A stretch of 49,450 nt of DNA from Chlamydiota bacterium (GCA_012729785.1 JAAYCL010000026.1:1-49450), one strand, 5' to 3'; positions 15,926 to 24,548 are shown, numbered from the stretch's first letter. A program made the numbers and translations. Notes: generated by a model not told the origin, from the letters alone.

Positions 15926-16962
15926 GGCGGTGCATCGCGGCGCTTGTCTTCCTGCCCGCGGCGCTCTGTCCGCCCGATGCGCCCGCGCGCATCGAGCTGC
16001 TCCTGATGGAGCAGGCCCGCGGACTGCGACCGCCGCCGCTGGAGCCCGAGATACGGTTCCGGGGCACCCCGTTCGGACACATGGCGCTCTACGTCGAGAG
16101 CGCGGCGCGCGACGCGGAGGGGGTGCTGCGCCAGGCCCGCCCCGGGGAGCGCGGGGGGCTCGTCCTCACGGTGGACAAGGAGCTCCGCGACTCCTTCTTC
16201 ACCGCCTATACGCGGGAGGAGTTCTTCTACGGCCCCCTCGACCCCGAGAACCTCCCGGCCGCCCTGTCGCGCGGGGATATCGAGAAGGCGCTCGAGGAGT
16301 TCAACCGGAACTATGGGCATCTGTACAACCGGGGGCCCGGCGTCTCCGGCCTCGGCCAGGACTACGGCACGCTGTTCGTCCGGGGCATCCGGGGGTTCGT
16401 CTACCCCACGACGCGCCGCGAGGAGGCGGCCATCATCGAGCAGTGGCGGGAGCAGCGTCACGACACCTTCGTTCCGATGACCAACAACTGCGTCACCACG
16501 GTCATCAGGGCGATGAACCGCGCGGGGCTCGATCGCCGCGACTTCTTCATCCGCGGGCTCGCCCCGTACAACGCCTGGACCTACTTCGTCAGGAGACTCC
16601 TCTGGGCCCCCCCCTGCGCACGGGCGCCCAACGGCGCCTTCCTCCGCCGCGACGGGGCGTACCTGACGCACTATCCGCAGATACCCTCGGACGCCGTCCG
16701 GCCGGCGGGGCGCCCGTTCAACGTCTACTCCCTCCAGAACCTCGAGTACCTGGTCTGGGCGGGTCCGCACGGATCCGCCGCCCTCCCCAGCGACGCGCCG
16801 GTGTCGTACCGCGGCTATCCGTCGGGGAAGGAGAAGACGGCCGGGGCGGGGCCGCGCCGCGGGGCCGCGGCGGGGATCCGCTGGGCCGTTTCGCAGCCGG
16901 AGGAGTTTCTGCGCCTCTGGATCCAGTCGTTCAAGGGGTTCTGGTATCTGGCCGGGGGTTGA
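15922..16962 (+). CDS. Secreted Cys/His enzyme resembling Lnb/DUF4105
   Basis: This is a 346-residue exported protein with a short signal peptide (hydrophobic 4-16). Two conserved-looking segments stand out: TPFGHMALYVES with His53 and MTNNCVTTV with Cys190. A GH...L block followed by an NC(A/T) block is the pattern of Lnb-type (DUF4105) lipoprotein N-acyltransferases and related papain-like thiol enzymes. The assignment is by pattern only. If correct, the enzyme would act on acyl groups or peptides in the periplasm, and it is coded directly behind two lipoproteins. It is the last gene in the overlap-coupled operon. Confidence 0.55.
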   Translation: MRRCIAALVFLPAALCPPDAPARIELLLMEQARGLRPPPLEPEIRFRGTPFGHMALYVESAARDAEGVLRQARPGERGGLVLTVDKELRDSFFTAYTREEFFYGPLDPENLPAALSRGDIEKALEEFNRNYGHLYNRGPGVSGLGQDYGTLFVRGIRGFVYPTTRREEAAIIEQWREQRHDTFVPMTNNCVTTVIRAMNRAGLDRRDFFIRGLAPYNAWTYFVRRLLWAPPCARAPNGAFLRRDGAYLTHYPQIPSDAVRPAGRPFNVYSLQNLEYLVWAGPHGSAALPSDAPVSYRGYPSGKEKTAGAGPRRGAAAGIRWAVSQPEEFLRLWIQSFKGFWYLAGG

Positions 16963-17113
16963 GTCCGCAGCCGCGGCATGCGGCATGCGGTGCGGCGGGA
17001 GGTCGGGCCTCTGATCGTTCCGGAACGAACCGGGGCCGGCCGATTCCGGGAGAGGGGATCTCCGCGACGCCTGCGCCGCACCGATGCGGAGAAAGACAGG
17101 GGAGGGGGGGGAC

Positions 17114-17686
17114 GTGGAGATTCTGCTCGGCATCTGCCTCGGGATCGGCCTGGCCGCGGCGTGCGGCTTCAGGGTGTTCGTGCCCCTGCTCGTCATGAGT
17201 ATCGCCTCGCGCACGGGGCACCTTGCGTTGGGGAGCGGCTTCGAGTGGATCGGGAGCGTCCCGGCCCTCGTCATGTTCGCGGTCGCCGCGGTGGTCGAGC
17301 TCGCCGCCTACCTCGTCCCGTGGCTTGACAACGCCCTCGATTCGGTCGCGACCCCGGCCGCGGTGATCGCCGGCACTGTGGCGATGGCCGCATGCGTATC
17401 GGGGGCGAGCCCGCTTCTCACCTGGACGCTCGCGGTCGTGGCGGGCGGGGGCGCGGCGGGGATCGTGCAGGGGATGACCGTCGTCGCGCGCGGGGCGTCG
17501 AGCGCGACCACCGGCGGCGCCGGTAATCCGGCCGTCTCGACCGCGGAGGCGGGCGGATCGGTGTTCGTCTCCGTTCTCGCCGTCGCCGTGCCTGTCGTCG
17601 CGGGCCTCGCCGTCATCCTGCTCCTCGCCTATGCGTTCCTGAGGATCGGCGGGGGGGTCCGGCGCCGGCGGGAGGCGCGGGGATGA
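17114..17686 (+). CDS. DUF4126-like membrane protein
   Basis: This is a 190-residue protein with about five membrane segments, the usual DUF4126 layout (LGICLGIGLAAACGFRVFVPLLV at the N-terminus, then FEWIGSVPALVMFAVAAVVELAAYLVPWLDNALDS). The family function is unknown. GTG 17114 is preferred because a GGAGGGGGGG tract sits immediately upstream and the protein then starts with the first helix; an ATG at 17084 in the same frame would add ten polar residues. The 150 bases before it hold no other recognisable gene. Confidence 0.72.
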   Translation: MEILLGICLGIGLAAACGFRVFVPLLVMSIASRTGHLALGSGFEWIGSVPALVMFAVAAVVELAAYLVPWLDNALDSVATPAAVIAGTVAMAACVSGASPLLTWTLAVVAGGGAAGIVQGMTVVARGASSATTGGAGNPAVSTAEAGGSVFVSVLAVAVPVVAGLAVILLLAYAFLRIGGGVRRRREARG

Positions 17687-17852
17687 CGAGGGTCCCCGGC
17701 GCCGTGAACAGCCCGCAAGAGAACGGGAACGGAGGGATCCTCGTCGCGCGCATCCTCGCCGGGGAGGCGCGCGCCGGGACACGGGGGCGGGCGTAGGAGG
17801 GGGGGCGGGCGGCGAGGAGAGGTTGCGCGTGCGGACGCCCGGCCGTTTGCGC

Positions 17853-17858
17853 TATACT
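17853..17858 (+). promoter_or_regulatory. Probable -10 box (TATACT)
   Basis: TATACT is an isolated AT-rich hexamer in a GC-rich 235-base gap (17687-17921), 63 bases before the GTG of the membrane methyltransferase gene. No good -35 box is at the right distance. I see no gene in the rest of this gap. Confidence 0.4.
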
Positions 17859-17921
17859 TGCGGATAGACGCAGGCGCGCGCCGCGGCGCGGCCGGCGTCC
17901 CGTCCGGGAGGCGCGAGCCCC

Positions 17922-20219
17922 GTGTCCCTGTTCCCCAAGCGCGCCGCCGTGTTCGTCCTGGGCTTCTGCGCGATCACGGTCCAGGTGGTCTTCTTCCGCG
18001 AATTCCTCGTCGTCTTCCTCGGCAACGAGCTCTGCGCGGGCGTCGTCTTCTTCGCATGGTTCCTCGGCGTCGGCCTCGGCGCGGCGGCGAGCGCCCGCAC
18101 GGCCAGGCGGTCCGTCACCGGGGAGGGGCCGTTCATCCTCCTCTGCGCCCTCCTCATGGCGGCGGCCCCCGTGCTCCTCGTCCTGATCCGGCTCGCGCGC
18201 GGCATCCTCGGCGTGTCGCCCGGCGCCTACGTCCCGTTCGGTTCCCTCCTCGGCGCCGCCGTCGCCCTGATCTCCCCGTTCAGCTTCCTGGTCGGGTTCG
18301 TCTTCCCCTTTGCCTGCCTGCTCGGGCTCGGGGAACGGGAGGGGGTGCGCGGCGTGGGGCGGGCGTACGTGCTCGAGTCGCTCGGGGCCATCGCGGGCGG
18401 CGCGGCGTTCAGCTTCATCCTGGTGGGGCGCGTGCCCGCCGTCCAGATCGTCTCCGGCTGCGCCGCGGCGATGTACGGCGCCATCGCTCTCGTCGCGTGG
18501 GCGCACGGGGGGAGACCGGGGGCCGCGCGGGCGGCGGGGTCCCTCGCCGCGGCGTGGGTCCTCTTTCTTGCCGCCGGCGCGGCCGGGCGGCTCGAGTCGT
18601 GGACCGTCGGCCGCCGGTGGCGGAGCCTGAACCCGGGGGCCCGGCTCGTCGTTTCGGCGGATTCGCGGTACGAGAATATCGCCGTGGGCGCGCGCGCCGG
18701 GCAGTACGACGTCTTCGGGAGCGGGCAGTACTACTTCTCCTTCCCGGACCCGTACGGCGCGGCGGCCGCGGGCCACGCGATCATGCTCGCGCACCCCGCC
18801 CCGCGGCGGGTGCTGCTGATCGGCGGCGGCGCGGGGGGGATGCTCGCCTCCATCCTCGCGCACCGGCCGTCGCGCGTGGACCTCGTCGAGCTCGACCCGG
18901 CGCTCCTGGATGTCGTCGGGCCGCGCCTCGACGCCGCGGCCGCGCGGGCCCTGCGCGACCCCGTCGTCCGCCTCCGATTCGGCGACGGCAGGCGCTACGT
19001 CAAGCAGACCGGCGTGCGCTACGACCTTTGCATCGTGAACGTCCCCGACCCCTCCACCGCGATGCTGAACCGCTTCTACACCCGCGACTTCTACCGGGAG
19101 GCGCGCCGGATCCTCGCCCCGGGCGGCGTCCTCGCGGCGCGACTGAGCGCCCCCGCGGACTACTACGGGGGGGAGACGGGCGACTACGCGGGTTCGGTCT
19201 ACGCCACGCTGCGCTCGGTCTTCCCGTATCTGGCGGTGGCGCCCGGCGAGGAGAACTGGTTCTTCGCCTCCGCCGACCCCGGGGCGGTCAGCGGCGACCT
19301 CGACATCCTGCGGCCTCGATGGGAGGCGCGCGGCATCGAGACGCCTCTCTTCAGCGCGCGCCACCTCCTCGCCTGGTGGCTCCCCGAGCGCGTCCTGTTC
19401 ACGAAGGATGCGCTCGAGGGCCGTGCGGACGCGCGCATCAACACCGACCTCAGGCCGGTGACCTACTACCTCAACCTGATCCTCTGGGCCCGTTTCTCCG
19501 GCTCCCCGATCGTCTCGGCGCTCCGGGCGCTCGAGAGGGGCGGGCCGGCCTGGTATCTCGGCCCGATCCTGGCCCTCCTGGGGCTGCGGCTTGCCTGGCT
19601 CGCCGCGTCGGGGAGAAGAGGGCCGCGGCAGGACGGGTTCCACGCCCTCCTCGCCGTCGGCGCCGTCGGGTTCAGCGCGATGGCGCTGGAACTCGTGCTC
19701 ATCTTCACATTCCAGAGCGTCTACGGCCACGTCTACCGGATGATCGGCCTGATCGTCGCCCTGTTCATGGCGGGGCTCGCCTGCGGGGCAGGCGCCGCGA
19801 CGCGCCTGGCGGTGCGTCCGGGGAAGCAATGCGTGCGGGCGCTCGCGGGGGTGGCGGCGGCCCTCGCCGTCCACGCGGCGGCGGTCCCCTGGATCGTGCG
19901 CCTCGTGTCGCCGCTCCCCGCGGGCTCGGAGTGGGTCTTCTTCGCCCTCGTCTGGGGCAGCGGCGCCCTGACCGGGGCTGCGTTCCCGCTCGCGGCGGCG
20001 GTCTGTGTGCGCCGCGCCGCCGATACCGGGAGGGCGGCGGCGCGCGTGAACGGTTTCGACAATCTCGGCGCCTGCCTCGGCGCCTTCCTCGCCGGCGTCG
20101 TCTTCGTCCCTCTCCTCGGCCTCGTCTCGACCTGCCTGCTGCTCGCCGTCATGAACGCCGCCGGCGCGGCGCTTCTCGCGGCGGGAACGGGAGGGGCGAG
20201 GCTCAGTAGACGAGGGTGA
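17922..20219 (+). CDS. Polytopic membrane protein with spermidine-synthase-like domain
   Basis: This is a 765-residue protein with three parts. About six N-terminal membrane helices come first. A soluble spermidine-synthase/Rossmann domain occupies about residues 235-440 (YENIAVGARAGQYDVFGSGQYYFS, LLIGGGAGG near 298, VELDPALLD, and FGDGRRYV with D as the usual catalytic region). About seven to eight C-terminal helices follow. Such SpeE-membrane fusions are common, but their substrate is not established; polyamine synthesis is possible and not proven. GTG 17922 has a GGGAGG site 10 bases upstream. Its 3' end overlaps the convergent gspB-like gene by 17 bases. Confidence 0.8.
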   Translation: MSLFPKRAAVFVLGFCAITVQVVFFREFLVVFLGNELCAGVVFFAWFLGVGLGAAASARTARRSVTGEGPFILLCALLMAAAPVLLVLIRLARGILGVSPGAYVPFGSLLGAAVALISPFSFLVGFVFPFACLLGLGEREGVRGVGRAYVLESLGAIAGGAAFSFILVGRVPAVQIVSGCAAAMYGAIALVAWAHGGRPGAARAAGSLAAAWVLFLAAGAAGRLESWTVGRRWRSLNPGARLVVSADSRYENIAVGARAGQYDVFGSGQYYFSFPDPYGAAAAGHAIMLAHPAPRRVLLIGGGAGGMLASILAHRPSRVDLVELDPALLDVVGPRLDAAAARALRDPVVRLRFGDGRRYVKQTGVRYDLCIVNVPDPSTAMLNRFYTRDFYREARRILAPGGVLAARLSAPADYYGGETGDYAGSVYATLRSVFPYLAVAPGEENWFFASADPGAVSGDLDILRPRWEARGIETPLFSARHLLAWWLPERVLFTKDALEGRADARINTDLRPVTYYLNLILWARFSGSPIVSALRALERGGPAWYLGPILALLGLRLAWLAASGRRGPRQDGFHALLAVGAVGFSAMALELVLIFTFQSVYGHVYRMIGLIVALFMAGLACGAGAATRLAVRPGKQCVRALAGVAAALAVHAAAVPWIVRLVSPLPAGSEWVFFALVWGSGALTGAAFPLAAAVCVRRAADTGRAAARVNGFDNLGACLGAFLAGVVFVPLLGLVSTCLLLAVMNAAGAALLAAGTGGARLSRRG

Positions 20220-20724
20220 AGAGCGTATCCCCGCGTCTGAGCTTCACGCGGTCGCTCAGGATCTCCACGACCTCCGCGTCCTCGATCCGGTCCCCCACCT
20301 TCAGCATCCGGTCGTTGATGATCGCCCACGACCGGCTGCCGCTGCGGCTCAATCCCCGCAGACGCAGCGCGGGGAGATGCGCCTCCGCCTCCGGCGCGGC
20401 GGAGGGGGGGGCGGGCTCGGCCGGCTCCGGGGGGAGGGAGGCGGCGGGGAGGATGCTCCTGGGCTCCAGCGTCACCTCGGCCATCGGACCCGGCGCGGCG
20501 GCGTCCCGGGCGGGGGGGGGCTCCGCGGGGGGGGGAGGGACGAGATGCAGGAGGCGGAACAGGACGGCGGCGGCGAACACAACGGCGGCAGAAACGGCGA
20601 GAGGCGCGGGGAGGCGCCGCCGCCCCGCAGGCGGCTGCTGCCCGCCGGGGGGATCGAGGGCCGGCGAAGCGCCTTCCCTCTTCTCCGTCTCGATCTTCCG
20701 AAGCGCTTCGAAGATGATGCTCAT
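20203..20724 (-). CDS. GspB-like type II secretion accessory protein
   Basis: This 173-residue protein begins MSIIFEALRKIETEKREG, the cytoplasmic signature of GspB/ExeB family proteins (compare the usual M-SxIxxALRKAE). One membrane helix (about 41-61) follows, then a Pro/Ala-rich periplasmic linker and a C-terminal domain (SWAIINDRMLKVGDRIEDAEVVEILSD region) like GspB/PilP-type secretin-assembly modules. It lies 18 bases downstream of the ExeA gene. The ExeA/ExeB pair helps place the secretin through the peptidoglycan. No other secretion gene is in the window. Confidence 0.8.
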   Translation of the reverse strand: MSIIFEALRKIETEKREGASPALDPPGGQQPPAGRRRLPAPLAVSAAVVFAAAVLFRLLHLVPPPPAEPPPARDAAAPGPMAEVTLEPRSILPAASLPPEPAEPAPPSAAPEAEAHLPALRLRGLSRSGSRSWAIINDRMLKVGDRIEDAEVVEILSDRVKLRRGDTLFTLVY

Positions 20725-20742
20725 CGCACCGTTCCCGGCGCC

Positions 20743-21576
20743 CTACGGCGCGGCCGCCGCCGTGAGCTCCGGCTCCCCCTCGATCTCCCTGATGCTGGTC
20801 CGGACGATCTTGGCCTTGATCGTGGCGGTGCCGAGCACGAAGCCGGCGAGCAGCGCCTTGTCGCAGACCGTATTGATGAGGCGCGGCACCCCGCCGGAGT
20901 AGTCGTAGACGAGATCGACCGCCCGCCGGTCGAAGACGACCCGCCCCCCGCCGCCGGCGACCCGCAAACGGTGCTCGATATACGCCGAGACCTCGCCGCG
21001 CTGCAGCGGGGAGAGGTGGAACCGGATGGAGATCCGCTGCCGGAGCTGGAGGAGCGACTTCGAGTCGAGCTTCTTCCTGAGCTCCGGCTGGCCGACGAGG
21101 ACGATCTGGAGCAGCTTCTCCTCGGCGGTCTCGAGGTTGGAGAGCATCCGGATCTGCTCGAGCTGCCCCGCGCTCAGGTTCTGCGCCTCGTCGATGATCA
21201 GCACCGCGTTATTCCCCTCGCGCACCTGGGCGATGAGGAAGGCGTTCAAGGCGCGCATCAGATTCATCCGGCCCCTTCCCGGGAGCGGGATCCCGAAATC
21301 CTCGATGACGGCGTGGATGAGCTGGGACTCGGTCAGGTTCGAGTTGAGGATGAAGGCGGTCTTCACGCGGTCGTCGAGCCGGGAGAGGAGGGCGCGGCAG
21401 AGGGTCGTTTTCCCGGTGCCGACCTCCCCGGTGATGGAGAGGAACCCTTTCCGTTCCGCGATCCCGTACTGGAGGAAGCTCAGCGCCTCCCGGTGCTGGG
21501 GGCTCGGGAACAGGAAGCCGGGGTCGGCCGTGAGGTTGAACGGGTGCTTCCGGAATCCGTAGAAGGAGAGGTACAT
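20743..21576 (-). CDS. ExeA-like AAA ATPase (GspA)
   Basis: This 277-residue AAA+ ATPase of the ExeA/GspA family starts MYLSFYGFRKHPFNLTADP, the family's hallmark N-terminus. It has Walker A GEVGTGKT (50-57), Walker B VLIIDEAQ (125-132) and an arginine-finger region QRISIRFHLSPL. The usual C-terminal peptidoglycan-binding domain is absent, so this is the short form. Start 21576 is fixed by the N-terminal motif; the frame is open further upstream. It is the first gene of the exeA-gspB pair, with a sigma70-like promoter 31 bases upstream. Confidence 0.87.
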   Translation of the reverse strand: MYLSFYGFRKHPFNLTADPGFLFPSPQHREALSFLQYGIAERKGFLSITGEVGTGKTTLCRALLSRLDDRVKTAFILNSNLTESQLIHAVIEDFGIPLPGRGRMNLMRALNAFLIAQVREGNNAVLIIDEAQNLSAGQLEQIRMLSNLETAEEKLLQIVLVGQPELRKKLDSKSLLQLRQRISIRFHLSPLQRGEVSAYIEHRLRVAGGGGRVVFDRRAVDLVYDYSGGVPRLINTVCDKALLAGFVLGTATIKAKIVRTSIREIEGEPELTAAAAP

Positions 21577-21606
21577 GGTTCGGCCGTCTGCTCGGGTCCG
21601 GCGCCC

Positions 21607-21635
21607 AGTATATCCCCCCGCGGGCCCGGCGACAA
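21607..21635 (-). promoter_or_regulatory. Sigma70-like promoter of the exeA-gspB pair
   Basis: On the minus strand TTGTCG (plus 21630-21635), a 17-base spacer and TATACT (plus 21607-21612) precede the ExeA ATG at 21576. The leader would be about 24 bases and shows no clear GGAGG. Confidence 0.6.
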
Positions 21636-21658
21636 GCGGCAAGAGGCTCGGCGGGAGG

Positions 21659-22453
21659 CTACGCCCGATCGGCCGCCGGCCCCGCGGGGGAGAGGGCGCG
21701 GATCAGCTCGTCGTGGATGCGGGAGTTCGTGGCGGCGATCTCCGGCACAAACGGGTCGAACTGCCGCCCCGAGAAGTCCGTGGCGAGCCCCCCCGCCTCG
21801 CGCAGGATCAAAACGCCTGCCGCGGTGTCCCATGGCTTGAGTTCCCGTTCCCAGAACCCGTCGAACCGCCCCGCCGCGACGTAGCAGATGTCGAGCGCGG
21901 CGGAACCGTCGCGCCGCACCCCCTGCGCGAGCAGCGAGACGCGCTCGAATACCCGAAAGGTTTCCCCGGGGTTCTCCACGAGGCGGTACGGGAAACCGGT
22001 GCAGAGGAGGCTTCCCTCGAGCGCGGAAACGGGGGAGACGCGGATCGGTGAGCCGTTCAGGGCGGCGCCCTTGCCCTTCTCGGCGGTGAAGAGCTCGTCG
22101 CGGATCGGGTCGCAGACCGCCCCCGCGAGGAGCTCCCCGCCGCCCAGCAGCCCCACGGAGGCGCAGACGCACGGGTATGCGTGCGTGAAGTTGACGGTGC
22201 CGTCCATCGGGTCGACGACCCAGAGATAGTCGGAGCGGCGCGGCGCCTGCGCCGACTCCTCGGTGAGGATGTCGTGGGAGGGGAACGCCCGTTCGAGGAC
22301 CTGGAGGGCGGCGTGCTCGGCGGCGAGGTCCGTCTCCGTGACCGGGTTCATCCTGGCCTTGAAGCGCACCCCGGCGGGCCTGCCGAAGTCCCGTTTGATG
22401 ACCGCCGCCGCCGCCCGCGCCGCGGCGGCCGCCGTCTCCAGGAACGAACTCAT
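21659..22453 (-). CDS. Inositol monophosphatase family protein
   Basis: This 264-residue protein carries the family's three metal-binding motifs: TEES (Glu65/66), DPMDGTVNF (81-89, the DPIDGTxN motif) and the C-terminal WDTAAG. These enzymes are Mg-dependent, Li-sensitive sugar- or inositol-phosphate phosphatases; some act in NAD or aromatic metabolism, so the substrate stays open. The ATG at 22453 overlaps the M3 peptidase stop (ATGA), so the two are translated together. After its stop the strand carries the exeA promoter. Confidence 0.9.
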   Translation of the reverse strand: MSSFLETAAAAARAAAAVIKRDFGRPAGVRFKARMNPVTETDLAAEHAALQVLERAFPSHDILTEESAQAPRRSDYLWVVDPMDGTVNFTHAYPCVCASVGLLGGGELLAGAVCDPIRDELFTAEKGKGAALNGSPIRVSPVSALEGSLLCTGFPYRLVENPGETFRVFERVSLLAQGVRRDGSAALDICYVAAGRFDGFWERELKPWDTAAGVLILREAGGLATDFSGRQFDPFVPEIAATNSRIHDELIRALSPAGPAADRA

Positions 22454-24042
22454 CGCGTCTCCGCCATCGTCCGAAGGAACGGACCCGGGTCGAGGCCGCG
22501 ATAGCCGAGGTCTCGCGCCAGCTCGTCGCCGTTGCGCTCCTGGCCGTACGCCCAGAGCGACTTCAGGAACGCGCCCGCAGCGGGGGAGGCGAACCACCGC
22601 GCGCCGAATCTCGCCCGGAGCGTCTCCAAGAGCTGCGCCTTCAGGAACCAGGCGCGGAGGTAGTCCGCCGCGTAGTAGTAGTCGTCCACGTCGCTCAGGT
22701 AGCGCGCGGCGTCGTTGTCGTCGAGGGGGAAGCCGTAGGCGCGGGAGAGGATCGTCCGGTAGCGCTGCTTCGGGTTCGGAACCCCCGCGTGAAGCTCCCG
22801 CTCGTAGAGGATCTTGGCCGCGTAGCGCCGCGCGAAATAGATCCGCGAGAAGCGCCGGAACCGCAGGTACGACTCGAGCTCTTTCGGCGGGAAGGCGGTC
22901 CGCTCCCCGACCCACGCCGGATCGTCCATCAGCTCCTCGAACAGGAAGGCGTACGCCTCTGTCACCGTGTTGTCGCCGAGCTGCGCGAATTCGAAATGGT
23001 CGGTGTTGGTATTGGCGAAATGCTGGGCGTGCCCCATCTCGTGGAGGAGCGTCTCGTAGTCCGGGACCCCCCCGGAGGGCTTGACGGTGAGACGGATATC
23101 CTCCGGGACCTTGAGGCCGAAGCAGGCGGCGCGCGGGTTCTTCTTCGGCAACGGTTCGTCGTGGATCAGGATGTTGCGCTGGCCCTTCAGGTCGATCCCC
23201 AGCCCCGCGAGCGTGGCGGAGACGGAGGGCACCAGCCCCTCCGCGGGGAAGCAGGCGCGGTACCGGTCCAGATGGAAGAGGCGCGCGACGTCGCAGCGCC
23301 GGAACCGCTCCGGCGGGACGCCCATGAACTCCCGCGTCACCGCGCCCAGGAGGGCGGCGTACGCCGTTTCGGTTGCCGAGAGGATCTGTTCGCACTGCAG
23401 GGAGAGCGCCGCGAGCGAGAAGCCGCGAAGCTCCTCGCTCAGGGCGTTGTACGAGTCGAAACCGAGCCGGCGGGCGAGCCGGCGGCTTTGTTCCCCCTTC
23501 TCGAGCTGGATCGGCTCGATCGTTTCGAGGACCGGGAGGGCGGCGTCGGAGATCCGCTGGCGCTTCGCCCGATCCGCCTCCACAGCGAGGAGAACGGGGA
23601 GCTGCGGGAACGGGACCTTCGCGCCGTCCAGCTCAATCTCCGCTCCGGACTCGGTGTTGCGGATCGCGTCGCTGAGGGGCGCCACCGCCTTGTCGACATG
23701 CTCGGCGAGCAGGTAGCGGCGCAGGTACCGCAGCGCCTTCTTCTCGCGCGGGTCCGCGGCATCGTCGGCCGCCTTCCCGACCGCCGCGATCGCCTCCGGG
23801 CTGAACAGCCTCTCGTGCCCCGCGTAGGTCTGCGCGATATCCACCGGGTCGCCGTAGACGCGGTTCTCCCAGGCGCGGAGTCCCTGCTCGAGGATCAGCG
23901 CCTCCGCCTCGAGGCGCATGTCGGCGATGACGAAGCGCATCCCCCCTCCTGTCGTCTGCGCCGGGGCGGCGGCGGGCGCCGTCGTGTCCGCCCCCTCCGC
24001 CGCCGCGCCGAACGCGAGAATTGCGATGGGGATTTTCAGCAT
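22450..24042 (-). CDS. M3-family oligoendopeptidase-like metallopeptidase
   Basis: This zinc peptidase of 530 residues (from ATG 24042) has the HExxH motif as HEMGH (334-338) and a downstream TEAYAFLFEE whose Glu363 fits the third ligand. This layout fits the M3/thimet-oligopeptidase clan. Two starts compete. 24042 gives a hydrophobic N-terminus (about residues 3-15) like a signal peptide, but no Shine-Dalgarno, and its -10 box lies only 7 bases away. 23940 gives a 496-residue cytoplasmic protein and has AGGAGGGGGG directly before ATG. The stop overlaps the inositol-phosphatase start. M3 enzymes clip short peptides. Confidence 0.82.
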   Translation of the reverse strand: MLKIPIAILAFGAAAEGADTTAPAAAPAQTTGGGMRFVIADMRLEAEALILEQGLRAWENRVYGDPVDIAQTYAGHERLFSPEAIAAVGKAADDAADPREKKALRYLRRYLLAEHVDKAVAPLSDAIRNTESGAEIELDGAKVPFPQLPVLLAVEADRAKRQRISDAALPVLETIEPIQLEKGEQSRRLARRLGFDSYNALSEELRGFSLAALSLQCEQILSATETAYAALLGAVTREFMGVPPERFRRCDVARLFHLDRYRACFPAEGLVPSVSATLAGLGIDLKGQRNILIHDEPLPKKNPRAACFGLKVPEDIRLTVKPSGGVPDYETLLHEMGHAQHFANTNTDHFEFAQLGDNTVTEAYAFLFEELMDDPAWVGERTAFPPKELESYLRFRRFSRIYFARRYAAKILYERELHAGVPNPKQRYRTILSRAYGFPLDDNDAARYLSDVDDYYYAADYLRAWFLKAQLLETLRARFGARWFASPAAGAFLKSLWAYGQERNGDELARDLGYRGLDPGPFLRTMAETR

Positions 24043-24049
24043 GGGCGGT

Positions 24050-24057
24050 ATTATAAT
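24050..24057. promoter_or_regulatory. Bidirectional -10 (TATAAT on both strands)
   Basis: ATTATAAT reads as TATAAT in both directions: minus strand at 24050-24055 for the M3 gene, plus strand at 24052-24057 for the DUF4404 gene. The minus copy ends only 7 bases before the possible ATG at 24042. The best minus-strand -35 match is weak (TACCCA with a 17-base spacer). Confidence 0.45.
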
Positions 24058-24150
24058 GGCTTGCGCGCCCCGTGGGTAATCATTTCTGCGCGGCGGGCCG
24101 CCGCGCGGAGGATATGGTACCCTTGGGAGGCGCCCGGAAAGGGGCCTCGT

Positions 24151-24423
24151 ATGCACCACCAGCATCTTCGCGCCATGATCCGAGAGCTCCGCGCCGAACT
24201 CGCGAACGCCGCGCCGGTCGACGCCGATCTCCGCGAACGCATCCGGGGGATGCTGGACGAGATCGAGGGGCTGCTCGAGGGCGGCGGGGAGATCGCGGCG
24301 CAGCAGCACCGGCAGCTTGTCGAGCGTCTTCGGGAATCCGCTCGGCAGTTCGAGGAGTCGCACCTGCCGCTGACGATGGCCGTCGGCAGGCTGATCGACG
24401 CCCTCAGCGCCATCGGCATCTAG
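24151..24423 (+). CDS. DUF4404 family protein
   Basis: This is a 90-residue, helical, charged protein (ELRAELANAAPVDADLRERIRGMLDEIE...). Its spacing and Pro/Ala elements match DUF4404 proteins, whose function is unknown. The terminal segment LTMAVGRLIDALSAIGI is typical of that family. ATG 24151 is preceded by a weak GGGG motif. It is divergent from the M3 peptidase gene and shares the 24050-24057 promoter region. Confidence 0.68.
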   Translation: MHHQHLRAMIRELRAELANAAPVDADLRERIRGMLDEIEGLLEGGGEIAAQQHRQLVERLRESARQFEESHLPLTMAVGRLIDALSAIGI

Positions 24424-24548
24424 CGGATGCCGCGCGCATCATCGGCCGGCGCACCATGGTGCACGGACAGCCGTAGCCAGGAGGAGACCGGCCGGGGGGC
24501 GCGTGTGGGCGGCATGGAGTTTCGGCGGCGTCTTCAATGGGAGGCACC

